Part shown: positions 30,880 to 43,487 of the stretch, in pieces
Layout of the letters: every line of letters starts with the position of its first letter
Position numbering within the stretch: the first letter of the stretch is position 1
Assembly: GCA_019055375.1 (NCBI GenBank)
Contig: JAHQIW010000379.1
Coordinates: 1 to 64,000, forward strand
Direction: 5' to 3'
DNA: 64,000 nt
From: Parelaphostrongylus tenuis
Lineage: Eukaryota > Nematoda > Chromadorea > Rhabditida > Metastrongylidae
Notes under the pieces: generated by a model
Seen by the model: only the letters and a program-made list of their open reading frames with translations
Databases searched by the model: none
What the model was told of the DNA's origin: nothing
Position numbers and translations under genes: made by a program

Positions 30880-32735
30880 CCAACGTGTTGAATGACTCCG
30901 CATTACAAGCCACACATGAGCCTCTGATACAACACCAGGGACCTGTAAACATGTATGGCTTGTCGATTGAGCAGTTCATGGTCCTATTATAAGAGTGCCC
31001 GAACTGCTCAATCTTCAGATGGTCCGAGAAATATTTTACTCAAATGAGAGGGCTGGCGATGGCGCAGCGACTGGCACCTAGCCTGGCGACTGCCTTTATG
31101 TCTAAAGTGGAAGCACCAGTAATGGATCTCCGGCCATTACTCTACTGTAGGTATATAGATGATTGTTTGGTTATCTGTTCCACTCAAGAGGAGCTAGATA
31201 ATTATTTTAGATTGCTGAATGAACAGTCAGAGTATATAAGATGCACCCTTGAGATACCAAAAGACGATTGGCTTCCATTCTTCAACGTGCAAACAAGCTT
31301 AACTGAGAGCGGCTACATAACGAAGTGGTACCGAAAGAAGTAATAAGAAAATCCTGATTCACTATCTCTCTTCTCATGCCTCACATACGAAGAGGGCGCT
31401 AGTAAAAATCATGTTTCGAACAGCAGCCAATATATGTATCGGGGAGGGGCAGAGAGTAGAATTCGTGAAACTGGCACGGGAAATAGCCAGTTCTAATGGA
31501 TAGAATTTGTAGCCCCTCGGCTTAGGTTTAGAGGAAATAATGCGCCTCCGAACGAAAACTCAATTGAAAGGAAAGTCCCGTTTATCCTCCCGTTCTTTTC
31601 AGATGAGATTAGTACAGCTATAAAACGCTGTCTGAAAAGAGCGGATTTAGAGCAATCTCTCGCTATTATTGAAATACCACCGAATACTCTAAAACGCCAA
31701 CTAGTTCGCAAATGCTTATATAATCGTCTCTGTATGATGAAAGATTAAGAGCGCATGTGGCGCAGTGGTTAGAGGTGCCCTGCGTCGCACACGAGGTCAC
31801 TGGTTCGATCTCGCGCTCATGGCTCACCAAGCCATCCATCCCTCCGGGGTCGGTAAATTGGTACCAGACAGGTCTCAGACATGTCTGGGAGGATAAGCAG
31901 CACTGACTCGGTTCAGCGGGAGGCCACCGTGAGTCATTAAAGGCCAGATGTGCATTCAGTCACCTCAAACGAAGTTAAAAATTGAAGTCGAATGCATGGC
32001 GCATCTCTCAGGGATTGATCAACGCCGAGAGCTTTATCTTTTATGATGAAAGATTGTAAAATATGTCCTAACGGCAGAGACGGTGATTGCATGAGTGTAG
32101 GTACAGTCTACCTAGTCTCTTGCTAAGCGTGTAGTGATAAATATGTTGGCGAAACGCTAGGCCGCTCTATGCTCACATAGAAGAACACCTAGCTGACAAA
32201 CGTCTTGATAGACGGAAAACCCCGCTAGGGACGCATAGAGCACAGAAGCACGACGGAGTTAATTTTAAAATCGAAGTCACCATCCTTGCGCAGGAGCAAA
32301 AAACATCAGCGCGAAAGATCTGGGAAGCGTTTTGGATCAATGCGACCAATCCAACCATAAACCGCAGGGAGGAATGCCTTGATATCACTCGTGATTCGAG
32401 TCAGTATATAAGACTGTTGTTTTGATGGGTAAAGTGCATTATGAGCCTATGTGATCTCCTTCCGATGATCTCCACTTAAATCATTTAGTGGAACACATAT
32501 AAAAAGCGGTGAGTATGCTGAGAGGTGAGTTTGTGCTTGATGCGATTGAAATCTAGATCTGGTGATTTTTTCTAAAGGAGTAGTGGGTGTTTGACAATTG
32601 GACTGTGGACAATTTGACCTTTCCAGGCTCTGAAGAAGGCGAACTGCCGAACGTCAGCTGTCGAATAAAGTTTATTGTAACACATCGTGTTTTGCTTAAA
32701 GAAGAAAATCAGTATTTATACAAAAGTTAGTGTTA
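30880..32735 (+). mobile_element. Penelope-like element, truncated, carrying a SINE
   Basis: The reverse transcriptase part has NMYGLSIEQFMVLL, RGLAMAQRLAPSLATAFMSK and LLYCRYIDDCLVICSTQEEL; YIDD is the catalytic motif. The linker GKSRLSSRSFQMRLVQL-like and the GIY-YIG part follow in broken frames, with a SINE inserted at 31747-32041. The 3' tail has the hammerhead-like motif at 32624-32659 (one A fewer after the core) and ends at about 32735. The N-terminal part is missing and stops occur after YRKK at 31343, so it is inactive. Confidence 0.85.
31747..32041 (+). mobile_element. tRNA-derived SINE nested in the Penelope-like element
   Basis: Full copy: GCGCATGTGGCGCAGTGGTT (box A), CTGGTTCGATCTCGCGC (box B), the common body and tail GAGCTTTATCTTT. 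Exact 14-bp direct repeats TATGATGAAAGATT flank it (31733-31746 and 32042-32055). Outside it the Penelope-like sequence (GTATGATGAAAGATTGTAAA in other copies) rejoins. The perfect duplication shows a fairly recent insertion. Confidence 0.95.
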
Positions 32736-33539
32736 CATGTTGTGAAAAAAGCAAAGAATGAAATATTTTCTGCTTGAGGTCGGAAGTGGGTAGAAAATTT
32801 ATTCGATATAGATGCGGTGAGAGCGGGGTGGAATTACAGAATGCTCAATATTTGAAACATTAATTTCAATTGGAGAAAGAAGTCATTACGATGAATACAC
32901 ATAAACTGATGAAGCAAGCAAAGAATTAGTAATCTACCGTATAATTCAAATTAGAGCTTCCTTTTACATTTTTGCCTATCATCACCAGATATGCTATTAT
33001 TTTCCCTCATTTAGGCAAATGGTATCGATATGGAATGTAGGGGGAATTCAAGCGGTAACGCTACGATATTGTTTTGCGGTGGACCGAAATGCTGAGATAA
33101 CGAAGGGAATGAGAGGGAACAAAGTAACCACTTTACCCTTTGAGATATAATCCCAATTCTCTAGTAAGCGAAAGAACTTTGACGGTTAACTACCAACCAT
33201 TGGTCAAGGACATTCATCAGAAGTCATACTGCTCTCCGTCCTTAACAAATCTATCTGCACATAGCCTGAAAGTGTGCAAAAGACACATTTGTTGAAGGAA
33301 TTCTGTAAAATTCTCACTTGAGTTGTCGGTCCTTTTCTCCGCCAACAATACATATTGCATAGGCGTAAAAATGTGAGAGATTCATGAAATGATTGAAGAT
33401 TAGCAAACTCCATCTTTGTTTTATTCAAAGATCGTTGCAAAAAACGTTTTACTGTAAATGTTGTGTTTCATTTTTATCAAATGAAGTCTCCTTTACAAAT
33501 TTTCTCTGGAAAGGAGGAATGCGAATTCACATCTTCCCA
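32736..33539. other. Unassigned stretch
   Basis: No recognisable exon or repeat. It lies between the Penelope-like element and secreted-family copy B and may hold upstream sequence of that gene. Confidence 0.35.
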
Positions 33540-33931
33540 ATTATGAATATTTTAGTCTTTGGAAAATCGTGTATTGGCGTTGCAGTGCCAGAAATGAAAA
33601 TGTGGGAAGTAGTTTAAGCAGCGTCACTTCCGGAAGCGGTGCTTCCACTCTTTCCGTTGTACAGCATAACACATGCCATTCACACCGTTCCTGTGTATTT
33701 CGCAGTAGTAGGTTCTTTCACAGACTTACTCCGGTAAATTTCGCTTCAAATTTAAATGTTCAAAATCTCTGTTATTCTAGGAGTCAAAAAGCTGTCAAGA
33801 CAACGTTAAATACTGAGAGCCAAAGTCGTCGTTACACTGTGAATCGTGCGTTGTAAAAAGTTGCCATTTTTCTCCTAGTTGGATTTACAAAATATCTATT
33901 TTTATCAGCTAAAATAAGTATTCTTACAAAC

Positions 33932-35896
33932 ATGGAGAGTCTCCCGACTAAACCCATTATGATATCGCTGCTGATCACAGTCTTGGCAGTGCTGGGATGT
34001 GGAGTGATGTCTGCTGGTCAAGGTAGTGAATAAAGGTTGTTTCATAGTAGAGATATTTTCAATCATTCACATAGATCGTAAGCTCTGATGAGAATTAATA
34101 TATCCAAAGCACTGTCACTACTAAATGGACATATAGTCGGAACCCTCGAGAAAGGGGATTTTGAAAAAGGACATCATAAATTATTTGACATGGTGATTCA
34201 TTTTTGATTATTCACTAAGTGGGCTACGAGATTTCGTTACAGCTAGTAATAGGACCTTCACCGTCACAGGCTTAACAACTTTGTCTGTTGCCACGGTTTA
34301 CACTAGCGCAATTCTTGTTGCAATGCGTCGCAACGCTGTTCGGGTCTCTGGTATTGCAACCAACGAGGCGGGCGCCAGGGGATTTTTGCAGCGTATCTTA
34401 ATGTAAACACTAAGTTTACAAATCTTAAATTCCAAGTTCTTGCCGCGCTCAAGAAAGGGTGGGAGGAAAGCCGCAGTTTTCAACATCACTTCAGGTTTAC
34501 AATACTTTCATGCTCGAGGATTTTCACGTAACTTCATCGAGAACATTTTCGGAAGAACATCATCAACAAACGAAGAAATTTGTTATTCAGTCGTTTATTA
34601 TTTTCGAACGCCGCGCTCGTGGCGCTCTTCTACCCGATGCTGTAATCTCAACAATTTTGAGTCAACTTACTGGTGAGATAAATCACAACCAATGAATTGC
34701 CCTATAATTACTAGAAGTGATGCGTGAGTCTTCACTATTGAGTAACCATATAATAGACTGGGGATAAAGGTCTGAAAAATGCTAGCAGAACATTATTTAT
34801 GCACCTATTACACCCGAACAAAGACAAAACTAATAGTCAAAGTACTCTCCTTCAACTTCAGGCACTTCCTGCCACTTCTCCGGCAAAAGATCCATTCCGC
34901 TTCCAATCAGTTTGATGCGTTCAGTTGCCACTGTCGCATTTGAACCTAACAGCCATTCGTGCATCATCAGCAACTTAATCTGCTACCTTGTTAACTCTAT
35001 TGTAATAAGTAGATAATTATATATCAATCAACGAGGGAGAAGACGGGCTTTCAAATGAGCCCAAAAAACAAAAAATGGCAGGCACCCAAAAAACTTATAA
35101 GCATTCTCTCAGAATTGTTTCCCCAACGTATTAATTAATTCGCAGGCAGAGGTGTAACAGGCATTCAAAGACAAAAAGTGCTTACCGTTCTGAAAAGATA
35201 TGTGTTCTAGATGAAATAAACAATTCTTGAGGAAGTATCAAAAAATATTTAAAGTGCAAGAAAAGCTATTTTGATGGCACTGATACTGAAGCCTTCAAAG
35301 CTATACTATTTTCTAGCCTTTTCTTCATTTGGTAATGATGAAGTATCTAATATGACAGCCAATAGTTTGAAGGGCCTCAAAAATTAGCTAATAGTTTGAA
35401 GGGTCTTGAAAATCACAGAAAAACAGTCGCCAACGTTGTTTTCGATATCTTTTTTGTAGTTATAGAAAAGCGTGCTATCTGATAAATAAATCCTTGCATA
35501 ATTGTCAAATAACAAAAATAACAAATGAATAAAGCCTTGCAGAAATGCCCCCACGGCCCCACGAATGGACGTGACATCGTCGGATACACGGTGACAGGAA
35601 TATGCACTATAATGATGAGACAGAATAGAGTGTATGATATGCATGTGCCCCCTATGGTGACCATGTCTGTGAACGGCATACACTTGACAATTTCAGGATC
35701 TCTCTTAGTTAGAATTACTTTCTTTTTGAGCAACTTGGTTTTTTGAAAAATTCCTTGTAGACCACGAACATTATCATGGCAAATTGGTAGAGAATGATGT
35801 GGGCACAGTGTAGTGGATAGAGCGATTCGAATATTAGCATCGGATCCATTTGGATAGCAATTATTCTCGACTCGCGCCATTTTCGGTGGAAACTGA
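33932..35896 (+). pseudogene. Secreted-family paralogue, copy B (decayed)
   Basis: Exon 1 (33932-34022) is intact: MESLPTKPIMISLLITVLAV, then LGCGVMSAGQ, donor GTAGTG. Exon 2 (from 34231) gives DFVTASNRTFTVTGLTTLSV, then VRVSGIATNEAGARGF, with a doubtful donor near 34402. Exon 3 (about 34591-34723) gives ERRARGALLPDAVISTILSQ but a two-base loss at 34690 (HNQ, stop) breaks the frame. Exon 4 (about 35543-35707) gives GRDIVGYTVTGICTIM and NGIHLTISGSLL. Exon 5 (35761-35896) starts TTNIIMANW, then a stop, a one-base shift and ASDPFG, stop. Exon order and intron phases match the intact gene at 19184-22572. Stops in several exons argue for a pseudogene. Confidence 0.8.
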
Positions 35897-36189
35897 TATT
35901 GAGCTGTGATATGTTTCGAGACAAACATCTTAACCGACACATACTAAAGTATTGTAGTATCAATTTTCTGACATTTCTGCTTCGAATAACTACACTAATG
36001 AAGATAAATACGTCCAAGTACACATTGTGATGCGTTCGGATTCAGAGCTTTCCCAGTTAGGAATTTGGAAATTCACGAACAAAAAATTACCAGGAGAACT
36101 CTCCCTGCTACTTTGAGAAAACGCTCCCGTCACTCTTTCCTTACTGGCCATAAAGTACATGAAGTAAATAGTTTACAAAGACCTTCAGA

Positions 36190-36610
36190 ACGAGAACAGA
36201 TATTATGTAGCAATAATAATAAGCAGCAAAATATATAGTTTAACTAAAACGAAAATAGCATGAGTAATAGTACGACAGCAGCACTGCAATGAAAAGGCAT
36301 AAAAATCATAGAACTCTATAAAATAAGTAATTATATGCAATAGAACGATAGCTCTATTAACACTGAGGCATGCTGAGCTAGCATTCTATTAAATTATCAT
36401 GAACAAGTCCGTTTTCATGTCAAGATGTTTGCCATATCTGCTGTCGAAGTCGGCTGGTAAACATAAAAAGATATTCAAAGCTTGAGTGCTACTGAATCAG
36501 TAACAGCTCGTTCATTGTGAAGTTGCTTTCCCAAATCCGACACATGATAAGTGAAATTGAAAACGAAAGGCGTTTGAATTTTGTAAATTAGCCATCTCTG
36601 TGGAGCAGCC
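36190..36610. repeat. 3' flank of the secreted-family unit, copy 2
   Basis: Same blocks as at 30440-30865: TGCAATAGAACGATAGCTC, CACTGAGGCATGCTGAG, CATGTCAAGATGTTTGCCAT and GAAAGGCGTTTGAATTTTGT. Confidence 0.6.
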
Positions 36611-36879
36611 GTAAGTCTCTTGAAAGTTCACCAGAACAAGCATGAGAGAGCATTAATTGTTCACCGTTTTTCAAAAGACTAAGCTTGAATCATGTTAGTA
36701 ATCGTTTCGGTTAAAGATTGACGAAACGTTTGAATTAAATCCATACTTCATAAAGTAGTCTCATACTACTGTTATCAGGCTGACAAAGGTTGACCTCGCT
36801 TTAAACATCTAAACACGAGAAGCAAATGAAATCAACTTAAACATCTGTCATTTTTCATTTTCTGACTTTCTTCTTTAAG

Positions 36880-38225
36880 CCAAACAGGAGGTATTACAAT
36901 AATCTTTATTCAACAGCTGACATTCGGCAGTTCGCCTTCTTCAGAGCCTGGAAAGGTCAAATTGTTCGCACTCCAATCAGTCAAACACCTCCATTATCTT
37001 TAAAAATCATCGCCAGACCTAGATTTTAACCTCATCGAGCACAAAATCAACTATCGATACACTCACCGCTTTTCACATGTGTTTCACTGAATGATTCAAG
37101 TGGAGATTACCGGCGGGAGATCACATAGGCTCGCAATGTACCCTACCCATCAAAACAACAGTATCATAAACTGGCTCAAATCACGTGTGATAATGAGGCA
37201 TTCCTCCCTGCGGTTTATGGTTGGATTGATGGTACCATTCCAAAGTGCTTCAAAAATTTTTGGCGCTGATGTTTTTTGTTCCTGCGCAAGGATGGTGACT
37301 TTGATGTCAAAATCAACTCCGCCATGTTTCTGTTTTCTATGCGTCCCTAGCGGGGTATTCCGTCTGTTAAGACGCTTGTCGGCTAGGTGTTCTTCTATGC
37401 GTTCATAGAGCGGCCTACCCGTTTCGCCAATATATTTATCGCTACACGCTTTGCAAGAGATTCGGTAGACTGTACCCACGCTCATGCAATCACCATATCT
37501 GCCGTTAGGACACATTTTACAATCTTTCATAATACAGAGACGGTCATATAAGCGATCACCAACTAACTGGCGTCTTAGAGTATTCGGTGGTATTTCAATG
37601 ATAGCTAACGACTGCTCTAAATCTGCTCTTTTCGAGTAACTATCTATAGCTGTACTAATGTAATTCAAAAATTGCGGTAGGATAAACGGGATTTTTCTTA
37701 AATCCAAGATTTCGTTAGGAGATAGTGTTTCCTCTAAACTTGAGCCGAAGGGTTACAAATTCGTATCCATTAGAAATGGCTATTTCACGAGCCAGATTCA
37801 CGGATTCTACTCTCTGCTCCTGCGCAGTACACAAAGTGGCGGCCATCCGAAACATGCTTTTTATTAACGCCTTTTCTTATGTGAAGAATAAGAAGGGAGA
37901 TTGTGAACCGGGATGTTCTTATTATTTGGCCTTCGGCACCACTATGCTACGTAACTATTCTCGCTTAAGTTTATTTGCGTGTTCAAAAAAGGGAACTAAT
38001 TGTCTTTTGGTATCACACGGGTGAATTTAATATACTCTAACTGTTCATTCAATAATCTAAAGAAATTATCTAGCTCCTCTTGAGTGGAACAGATAACAAA
38101 ACAATCATCTATACACCTACAGTAGAGTAATGGACAAAGATCCATCACTGATGCTTCCACTTTCCACACAAAGGCAATAGGGCTAGGTGCTGGTCGCCGC
38201 CCCATTGCCAGCCCTCTCACGACTT
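36880..38225 (-). mobile_element. Penelope-like element, 3' half (RT, GIY-YIG, tail)
   Basis: On minus it starts in the reverse transcriptase (VVRGLAMGRRPAPSPIAF, LLYCRCIDDCFVICSTQEEL; YIDD changed to CIDD) near 38225. After frameshifts a long open frame (37707-37150) covers FILPQFLNYISTAIDSYSKR, LAIIEIPPNTLRRQLVGDRL, CKMCPNGRYGDCMSVGTVYR, ISCKACSDKYIGETGRPLYE and TINPTINRREECLIITRDLS, so it holds an intact GIY-YIG domain (YR..YIGETGR). The tail with the hammerhead-like motif is at 36915-36949 (core GAATGTC, changed). The 5' end abuts the start of the next copy head to head. Confidence 0.85.
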
Positions 38226-40985
38226 CACGCGATATGTGGTGTACCAAAGGACAGCCATCGAACACTGGATATCGAAATGAAAGTGCTCCGCGCCAGTCTA
38301 CGAAGCAAGCAGGATCTGTATGCTATGCTGAAAAAGTGCGAGGCGAAGGAATTTGATTGCGATCAGTATTTGGAAGGCAACCTTTGGAGGAGAATAGTTG
38401 GTGAGTCAAAATTGATTTGCGACTCCATTAGGTTCAATGCTAAACTTACTTCACGGAGAAAATTCGATGATCTTCTAAATAAATCGCGTAACATAATTTT
38501 GAGAAGGCATACAGATACAGCTAATGAAGATTGAGTGAGTCACAATAGGCAAATGATGCACCAAGAAAATCAAGGGTCACTGTGTTAGAAGGCATAACTC
38601 TCCCTGATGGTGTGTGCTCGCTACTAGAATTGGTCCAAGATTTTTACCATCTCAACCCACTTCTAAGGTATCCTTGCGTAAGATTGCATGTAGCGTACAT
38701 GAATTACAAGATCAACTCCGTAAAAAGGCCAGAGCTGGAGAGACCAATAGGAATGAACAGCAAGTTAAGTACGCATCAATGCCACCATTTCCCCACTCAT
38801 CCTACAGACAACAAGACCCCAACCAGGAATTTGGTAGAAAATTCCGGAAATTTGCTGACGGAACATTCAGAACTCTTATTTACTATCGCACTTGAATGTT
38901 TTATTGGAACCTCACCCAACTTCAAAAGCTTAGCATGAAAGAGGTGCGAGAGTTGACAAGGGAAGGAAGGATAAGGTTATCATTTGATGATAAAGGTGGG
39001 AAATTTGTAGTGATTCCTCGACAGTTAGGTTTTGCATTAACGAATGAGCATCTCGAAGATGCTTCGCTTAAGCGATTATCTTCTGTAAAAAAATTCAAAA
39101 GACAAAACCGCAAATAAAACAATAAGTGGGTTCATATGACAAAAACCGAAGGTTTGAAACCACCTATCACTTCTCAATTAAAAATCCAACACCAGAATGG
39201 CCCGTCTTCTACCTACTTATAAACACACATAAGTTAGTGTCCACTGATGATCTAACGTCTAACAACCATCTCTATTCAAACTTAGCCCCATCATCATCGG
39301 TGTTGGCGAAGCGACGGATAGGATAGCATGTTTTTAGTTTTAATGACATCCCAGTAGCTAAGACACATTCCAGCCTAAGTGACATGTATTCAGATGCTCT
39401 TGGACTGGCTTTATAGCGCGAATCCAAACGACGCGTACGTATTGGAGTTATTCGACGTCACTGCTCTCGATACGAACGTGTCGAATGACTCTGCATTGTA
39501 AGCCGCACACGAGCTTCTTATAAAACATCAGGGAGCTGTAAACATGTATGGCTTGTCGACTGAACAGTTCCTGGTCCAATTAAAAGAGTGCCTGAACTGC
39601 TCAATCTTCAGATGGTCCGGGATTATTATGCTCAAATGAGAGGGCTGGCAATGGGGCAGCGACTGGCACCTAGCCTAGCGATTGCCTTTACGTCGAATGG
39701 AAGCACCAGTAATGGATCTCCGGCCATTACTCTACTGTAGGTATATAGATGATTGTTTGGTTATCTGTTCCACTCAAGAGGAGCTAGATAATTGCTTTAG
39801 ATTGTTGAATGAACAGCCAGAGTATATAAAATTCATCCGTGAGATACCAAAAGACGATTGGCCCCATTCTTGAACGTGCAAATAAGCTTAACTGAGAGCG
39901 GCTACAAAACAAAATGGGTACCGAAAGTCAAGTAATAAGAATATCTTGGCTCACTATCTCTCCTCACATGCCTCACATACGAAAAAGGCGTTAGTAAGAA
40001 ACATGCTTTGAACGGCCGTCAATGTGTGTACTGGAGAAGAGCAGAGAGTAGAATCAGTGACACTAGCTCGGGAAATAGCCACTTCTAATGGATACGAATT
40101 TGCAACCCCTTGGCTTAGGTTTAGAGGAAACAACACGCTTCCGAACGGAAATTCGAATCAAGGGAAAATCCCGTTCATCCTCCCATTTTCTTCTTTTCAA
40201 ATGACAAAAGTTCAGCTATAAAACGTGGTTTGAAAAGAGCAGATTTGAAACAATCGATAGCTATCACTGAAATACCACCGAATACTATTGAAGCCAATTA
40301 GTTTGTGATCGCCTTTAAGACCGTCTCTGTATAATGAAAGATTACAAAATATCTCCTAACGGCAGAGACGGTGATTGCATGAGCGCAGGTTTACTCTACC
40401 TCATATCTTGCAAATCGGGCAGCGGTAAATATATTTGTGAAACGGGTAGACCGCTCTATGTCCACATGAAAGAACACCTACTGACAGGCGCCATGACAGA
40501 CGGAACACCCCGCTAGGGACACCTAGAGCACAGAAGCATGGCGGGTAGACTATATCATAGGAGTCATCATCCTTGCTCAGGAACATAGAGATTAGCGCTA
40601 AAGATTTCGGAAGCATTTTGGATTAACATCACCTGTCCAACTATAAACCTTGTTATCACTCGTGATATGACTCAGTATATAAGACTGTTATTTTGATGAG
40701 TAGGGTGCATTACGAGCCCATGTGATCTCCTTCCGGTGATCTCCACTTGAGTCATTCAGTGGAACACATATAAGAAAGCGGTAAGTATGTTGAGAATTGA
40801 TTTTGTGCTTGATGCTATTGCTATTTAGATCTGGTGAATTCTCCTAAAAGAGTAATGGAGGAGTTTGACTGATTGGATTGCAGACAGTTTGACCATTCCG
40901 GGCTCTGTAGAAGGCGTACTGCCGAAACGTCATCTGTTGAATAAAGATTAATGTAACACCTCGTATCTGGCTTAAAGAAGAAGAA
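38226..40985 (+). mobile_element. Penelope-like element, near full length but broken
   Basis: N-terminal part: HAICGVPKDSHRTLDIEMKV, ASLRSKQDLYAMLKKCEAKE, RRKFDDLLNKSRNIILRRHT. It continues with GPRFLPSQPTSKVSLRKIAC, LTREGRIRLSFDDKGGKFVV (RT motif), FYLLINTHKLVSTDDL, NMYGLSTEQFLVQLKECLNC, LLYCRYIDDCLVICSTQEEL (YIDD), IATSNGYEFATPWLRFRGNN and KYICETGRPLYVHMKEHLL (GIY-YIG with C for G). The tail has a motif at 40901-40936 with CTGTAGA instead of CTGAAGA. Several frameshifts and stops. This is the most complete copy in the window and shows the domain order. Confidence 0.85.
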
Positions 40986-41029
40986 CAAGAATTATTGTTT
41001 GATGTTAACATGTCATGCGGTCTGTTAAT

Positions 41030-41175
41030 GGACTTTTGTACAGCCCGATGCACGTGTTTCGACCTTACAGTCTCGTCAGTCGTGCAGAGCTAGTCATCTT
41101 TAATCTTTAGCCAATCCTCTCGGGAGTCTCTACTTTCTCTATAAAGAGGTAGGCGACTACGAACGATTTACAATG
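41030..41175. repeat. Single arm of the foldback family, reversed
   Basis: GACTTTTGTACAGCCCGATG, CACGTGTTTCGACCTTACAG, TCCTCTCGGGAGTCTCTAC match the left arm of the element at 50497-50640. Confidence 0.6.
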
Positions 41176-41780
41176 CACTGCTGTCAAGTGAAAGTCACTA
41201 AATTGGCAATTTTTAACACTCGATGTTCTGTATGTTTTGGACAAGGTGATTTTGCTTATAGTGTGTCCAGTGATAAAAATTTGCTTCTAATTCGACCACT
41301 GATCCTGCAGAAGTTGGTGCAATTGTAGATTGGTCAGTCATAACACCGTAGCATGGAACGATCAATTTATCATAACACCCGCATCGAACGAATTCATCTC
41401 AGAGGTTCAACTTCACGACTAACTCTTGAATTGTCTGTACGTTGACTTGTTACCATCCATTGATAGATGTGAGGATGCTGGAAAGTATGAACTTTGAACT
41501 TTAGGTTGAACTTAAACCTATGTATCAACCTTGCCCTGGTTGTGTGCTACCGGTATTCTTTCGAGACAACCTCACTGCTGGCACTCCCCTTTCGATATAA
41601 CGCATCGAACTGTCAGCGAACAATTTTCAACGATTTTGCTCCACTAAGTACATATGGCATAAAACCCATTTGAGGTGACAGCTATCGAATCTACCAGAAA
41701 TTCTCATTCAGCCGCTGTCATAGCGTTGTTATGATTTAGCTCGGTTGAGGAAAATTTTCTTGAAACTCGCTGAAGATTCA
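41176..41780. other. Unassigned stretch
   Basis: Nothing recognisable beyond the possible outer part of the neighbouring mariner. Confidence 0.35.
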
Positions 41781-41789
41781 AAGTTTATA

Positions 41790-42250
41790 CCTCAATTCTG
41801 TCAAAAACAGTCATGATTACTCTTCAAATAAAGACAGTCATTGTCTCGCCGACGATCTGCAAGCATCCGGATCTCCTCTTAATCGTCGTTCCTCAAGCTT
41901 TGAATCGAAAAGATCTTGACATCATTCTGTATCTTGATCAAATGTCTCGAATCGGCGTCCACACGAGAAATGTTCCATTGAGCGGAATAGACCATAATCG
42001 TACGGCGTAGCACCTGGACTGTAGGGTGGTTGCCGCAAAACCTCGAACCCCTTGCACTCATCAATCTTTTCATGAGTCTTTTCTCGATTTGAGGTTTGAC
42101 ATTGTCTTGCTGAAACAGTGCGCGCTTTTGACGAACTAATGTCGGGTGCCTTTCCTTCAACTCACCGTAGACTCTGTTCAACTGCTCGTAGTAGAATTCG
42201 GCATTGACGGCGCGACCTTTCGGAAGAAGCTTGAAACACAAGGTACCTTT
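41790..42250 (-). mobile_element. mariner transposase C-terminal half, broken
   Basis: On minus: LPKGRAVNAEFYYEQLNRVY, GELKERHPTLVRQKRALFQQ and DNVKPQ (the second catalytic Asp block, normally HDNARPH). A frameshift leads to VLRQPPYSPGATPYDYGLFR (third Asp retained as DY) and MEHFSCGRRFETFDQDTE. The N-terminal half and terminal repeats were not found. A different family from the elements at 5.2-9.2 and 25-29 kb. Confidence 0.8.
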
Positions 42251-42507
42251 AAAGCGCTTTCATGATCCTTTTACCAAGCAGATTTTGATGTGCAACTGAT
42301 GGCGGAGCTTGACATTTTGGAAAAAATTGCGCTATAAAAAAAAGTTGCGCTATAACTAGCTTTGCTGCAGGAGTTTCTTGTGGAAATATTACTGAGATAT
42401 TCCCACAAATACATAATAACCGGCACCGTGTGAAGCAGACATTAATTTGGATTTTTTGCGAGCGTTAAGGAACTTTTCCTTAGCCTTGTATAAATGCCCT
42501 AAGATGT

Positions 42508-42610
42508 TGAGTGACGGATGATGATGTGCGAAATTTGAGCTTCAGACGGGAGTCGAACCCGCGTTTTACTCACGACTTGGGCGCATCATAACACTGTTAC
42601 CAGGAAGGTG
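42508..42610. repeat. tRNA-like repeat, AATAATGTTGA family, fragment
   Basis: AAGATGTTGAGTGACG, then CGGGAGTCGAACCCGCGTTT as at 11125-11160, then decay. Confidence 0.5.
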
Positions 42611-43261
42611 AAACTAAAAAGTCTACACATTTCTCGTCGGTTGCTAGTGATAGAATTTCAATGTCGTAATATCTCCAAACTACTAAACTAAACTCTAGCA
42701 TCGCTGAAAAATGAAGAATTTTGAGACAGTTTGTCATTCTTTATATCAAAAAACCTTCATAAGAGATTCTTTCGTGATATTTCATCTTTTATGTAACGAC
42801 ATAATATCTCTAACGTATAAACCTTACCTATAACTATCAATAAACCTGCTATAACATCCAAGCAGCGAGGTAATATTTTAGGCATGAAATGTTATCTTTT
42901 TTACCCTTTTATAGCGTTCTATGAAAAACTTCAGAAAATCGATTGCATCATAAAAATTTTTGAGACTTGGGCTATTGAATGACCAGTAAAACTTTGGTGA
43001 CGAGCCATAGTGAAGTCACAGCCGGGCAACAGAAGCAAATTGAGCGCGAAACATAATTTTTTTCTCTAGTATAACGTGATAAGAGGTTTTTCTTCAGAAA
43101 TCAAACATATCTTTGAAATCGCAGATATTTACGAATTTGAATGATTATCAATTGTCCGAGAGAAAGCTTCTGCTCAGAGGTAAAGGCTTTCAAACAATCG
43201 TGTACCTCAGCTGGTGGATGTCGTCCCACAGGGGTTAGGCGTTTGATTCAACCGGCTGCTG
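42611..43261. other. Unassigned AT-rich stretch
   Basis: Nothing recognisable. Confidence 0.35.
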
Positions 43262-43415
43262 AACGCTAATGGCGTAGTTGTTAAAGGTGCTCTGCATCAC
43301 ATATAATTGATTAATCAGCGGTTCAGTGTTCAGTCACGCGTTCAAGGCTAACCAGGCTTTTCATTTCTTTGGAGTCGGTGAATTATCCAGACATCTGGGA
43401 AGATTCATTGTACAC
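43262..43415 (+). mobile_element. SINE copy, 5' half, diverged
   Basis: CTAATGGCGTAGTTGTTAAA, GGTGCTCTGCATCACA, a 16-base insertion, CGGTTCAGTGTTCAGTCACG, TTGGAGTCGGTGAATT and CCAGACATCTGGGA. Ends after the middle of the body. Confidence 0.6.
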
Positions 43416-43487
43416 TGAAGGGTGTCCCTTTTTTCGACTCTTTTCGTAGCATTTCCCAAGAACGACTATCTATTTAGCTCGGCATGC

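Noticed and set aside
35805..35890. tRNA-like GTGTAGTGGATAGAGCG with GATTCGAA
   Set aside because: The same bases encode SVVDRAIRILAS of exon 5 in the secreted family; the likeness to a D-arm is coincidental and no cloverleaf forms.
35413..36023. Long minus-strand frames of 175 and 102 codons
   Set aside because: They lie antisense to exons 4 and 5 of secreted-family copy B, whose plus-strand peptides are clearly related to the intact gene.
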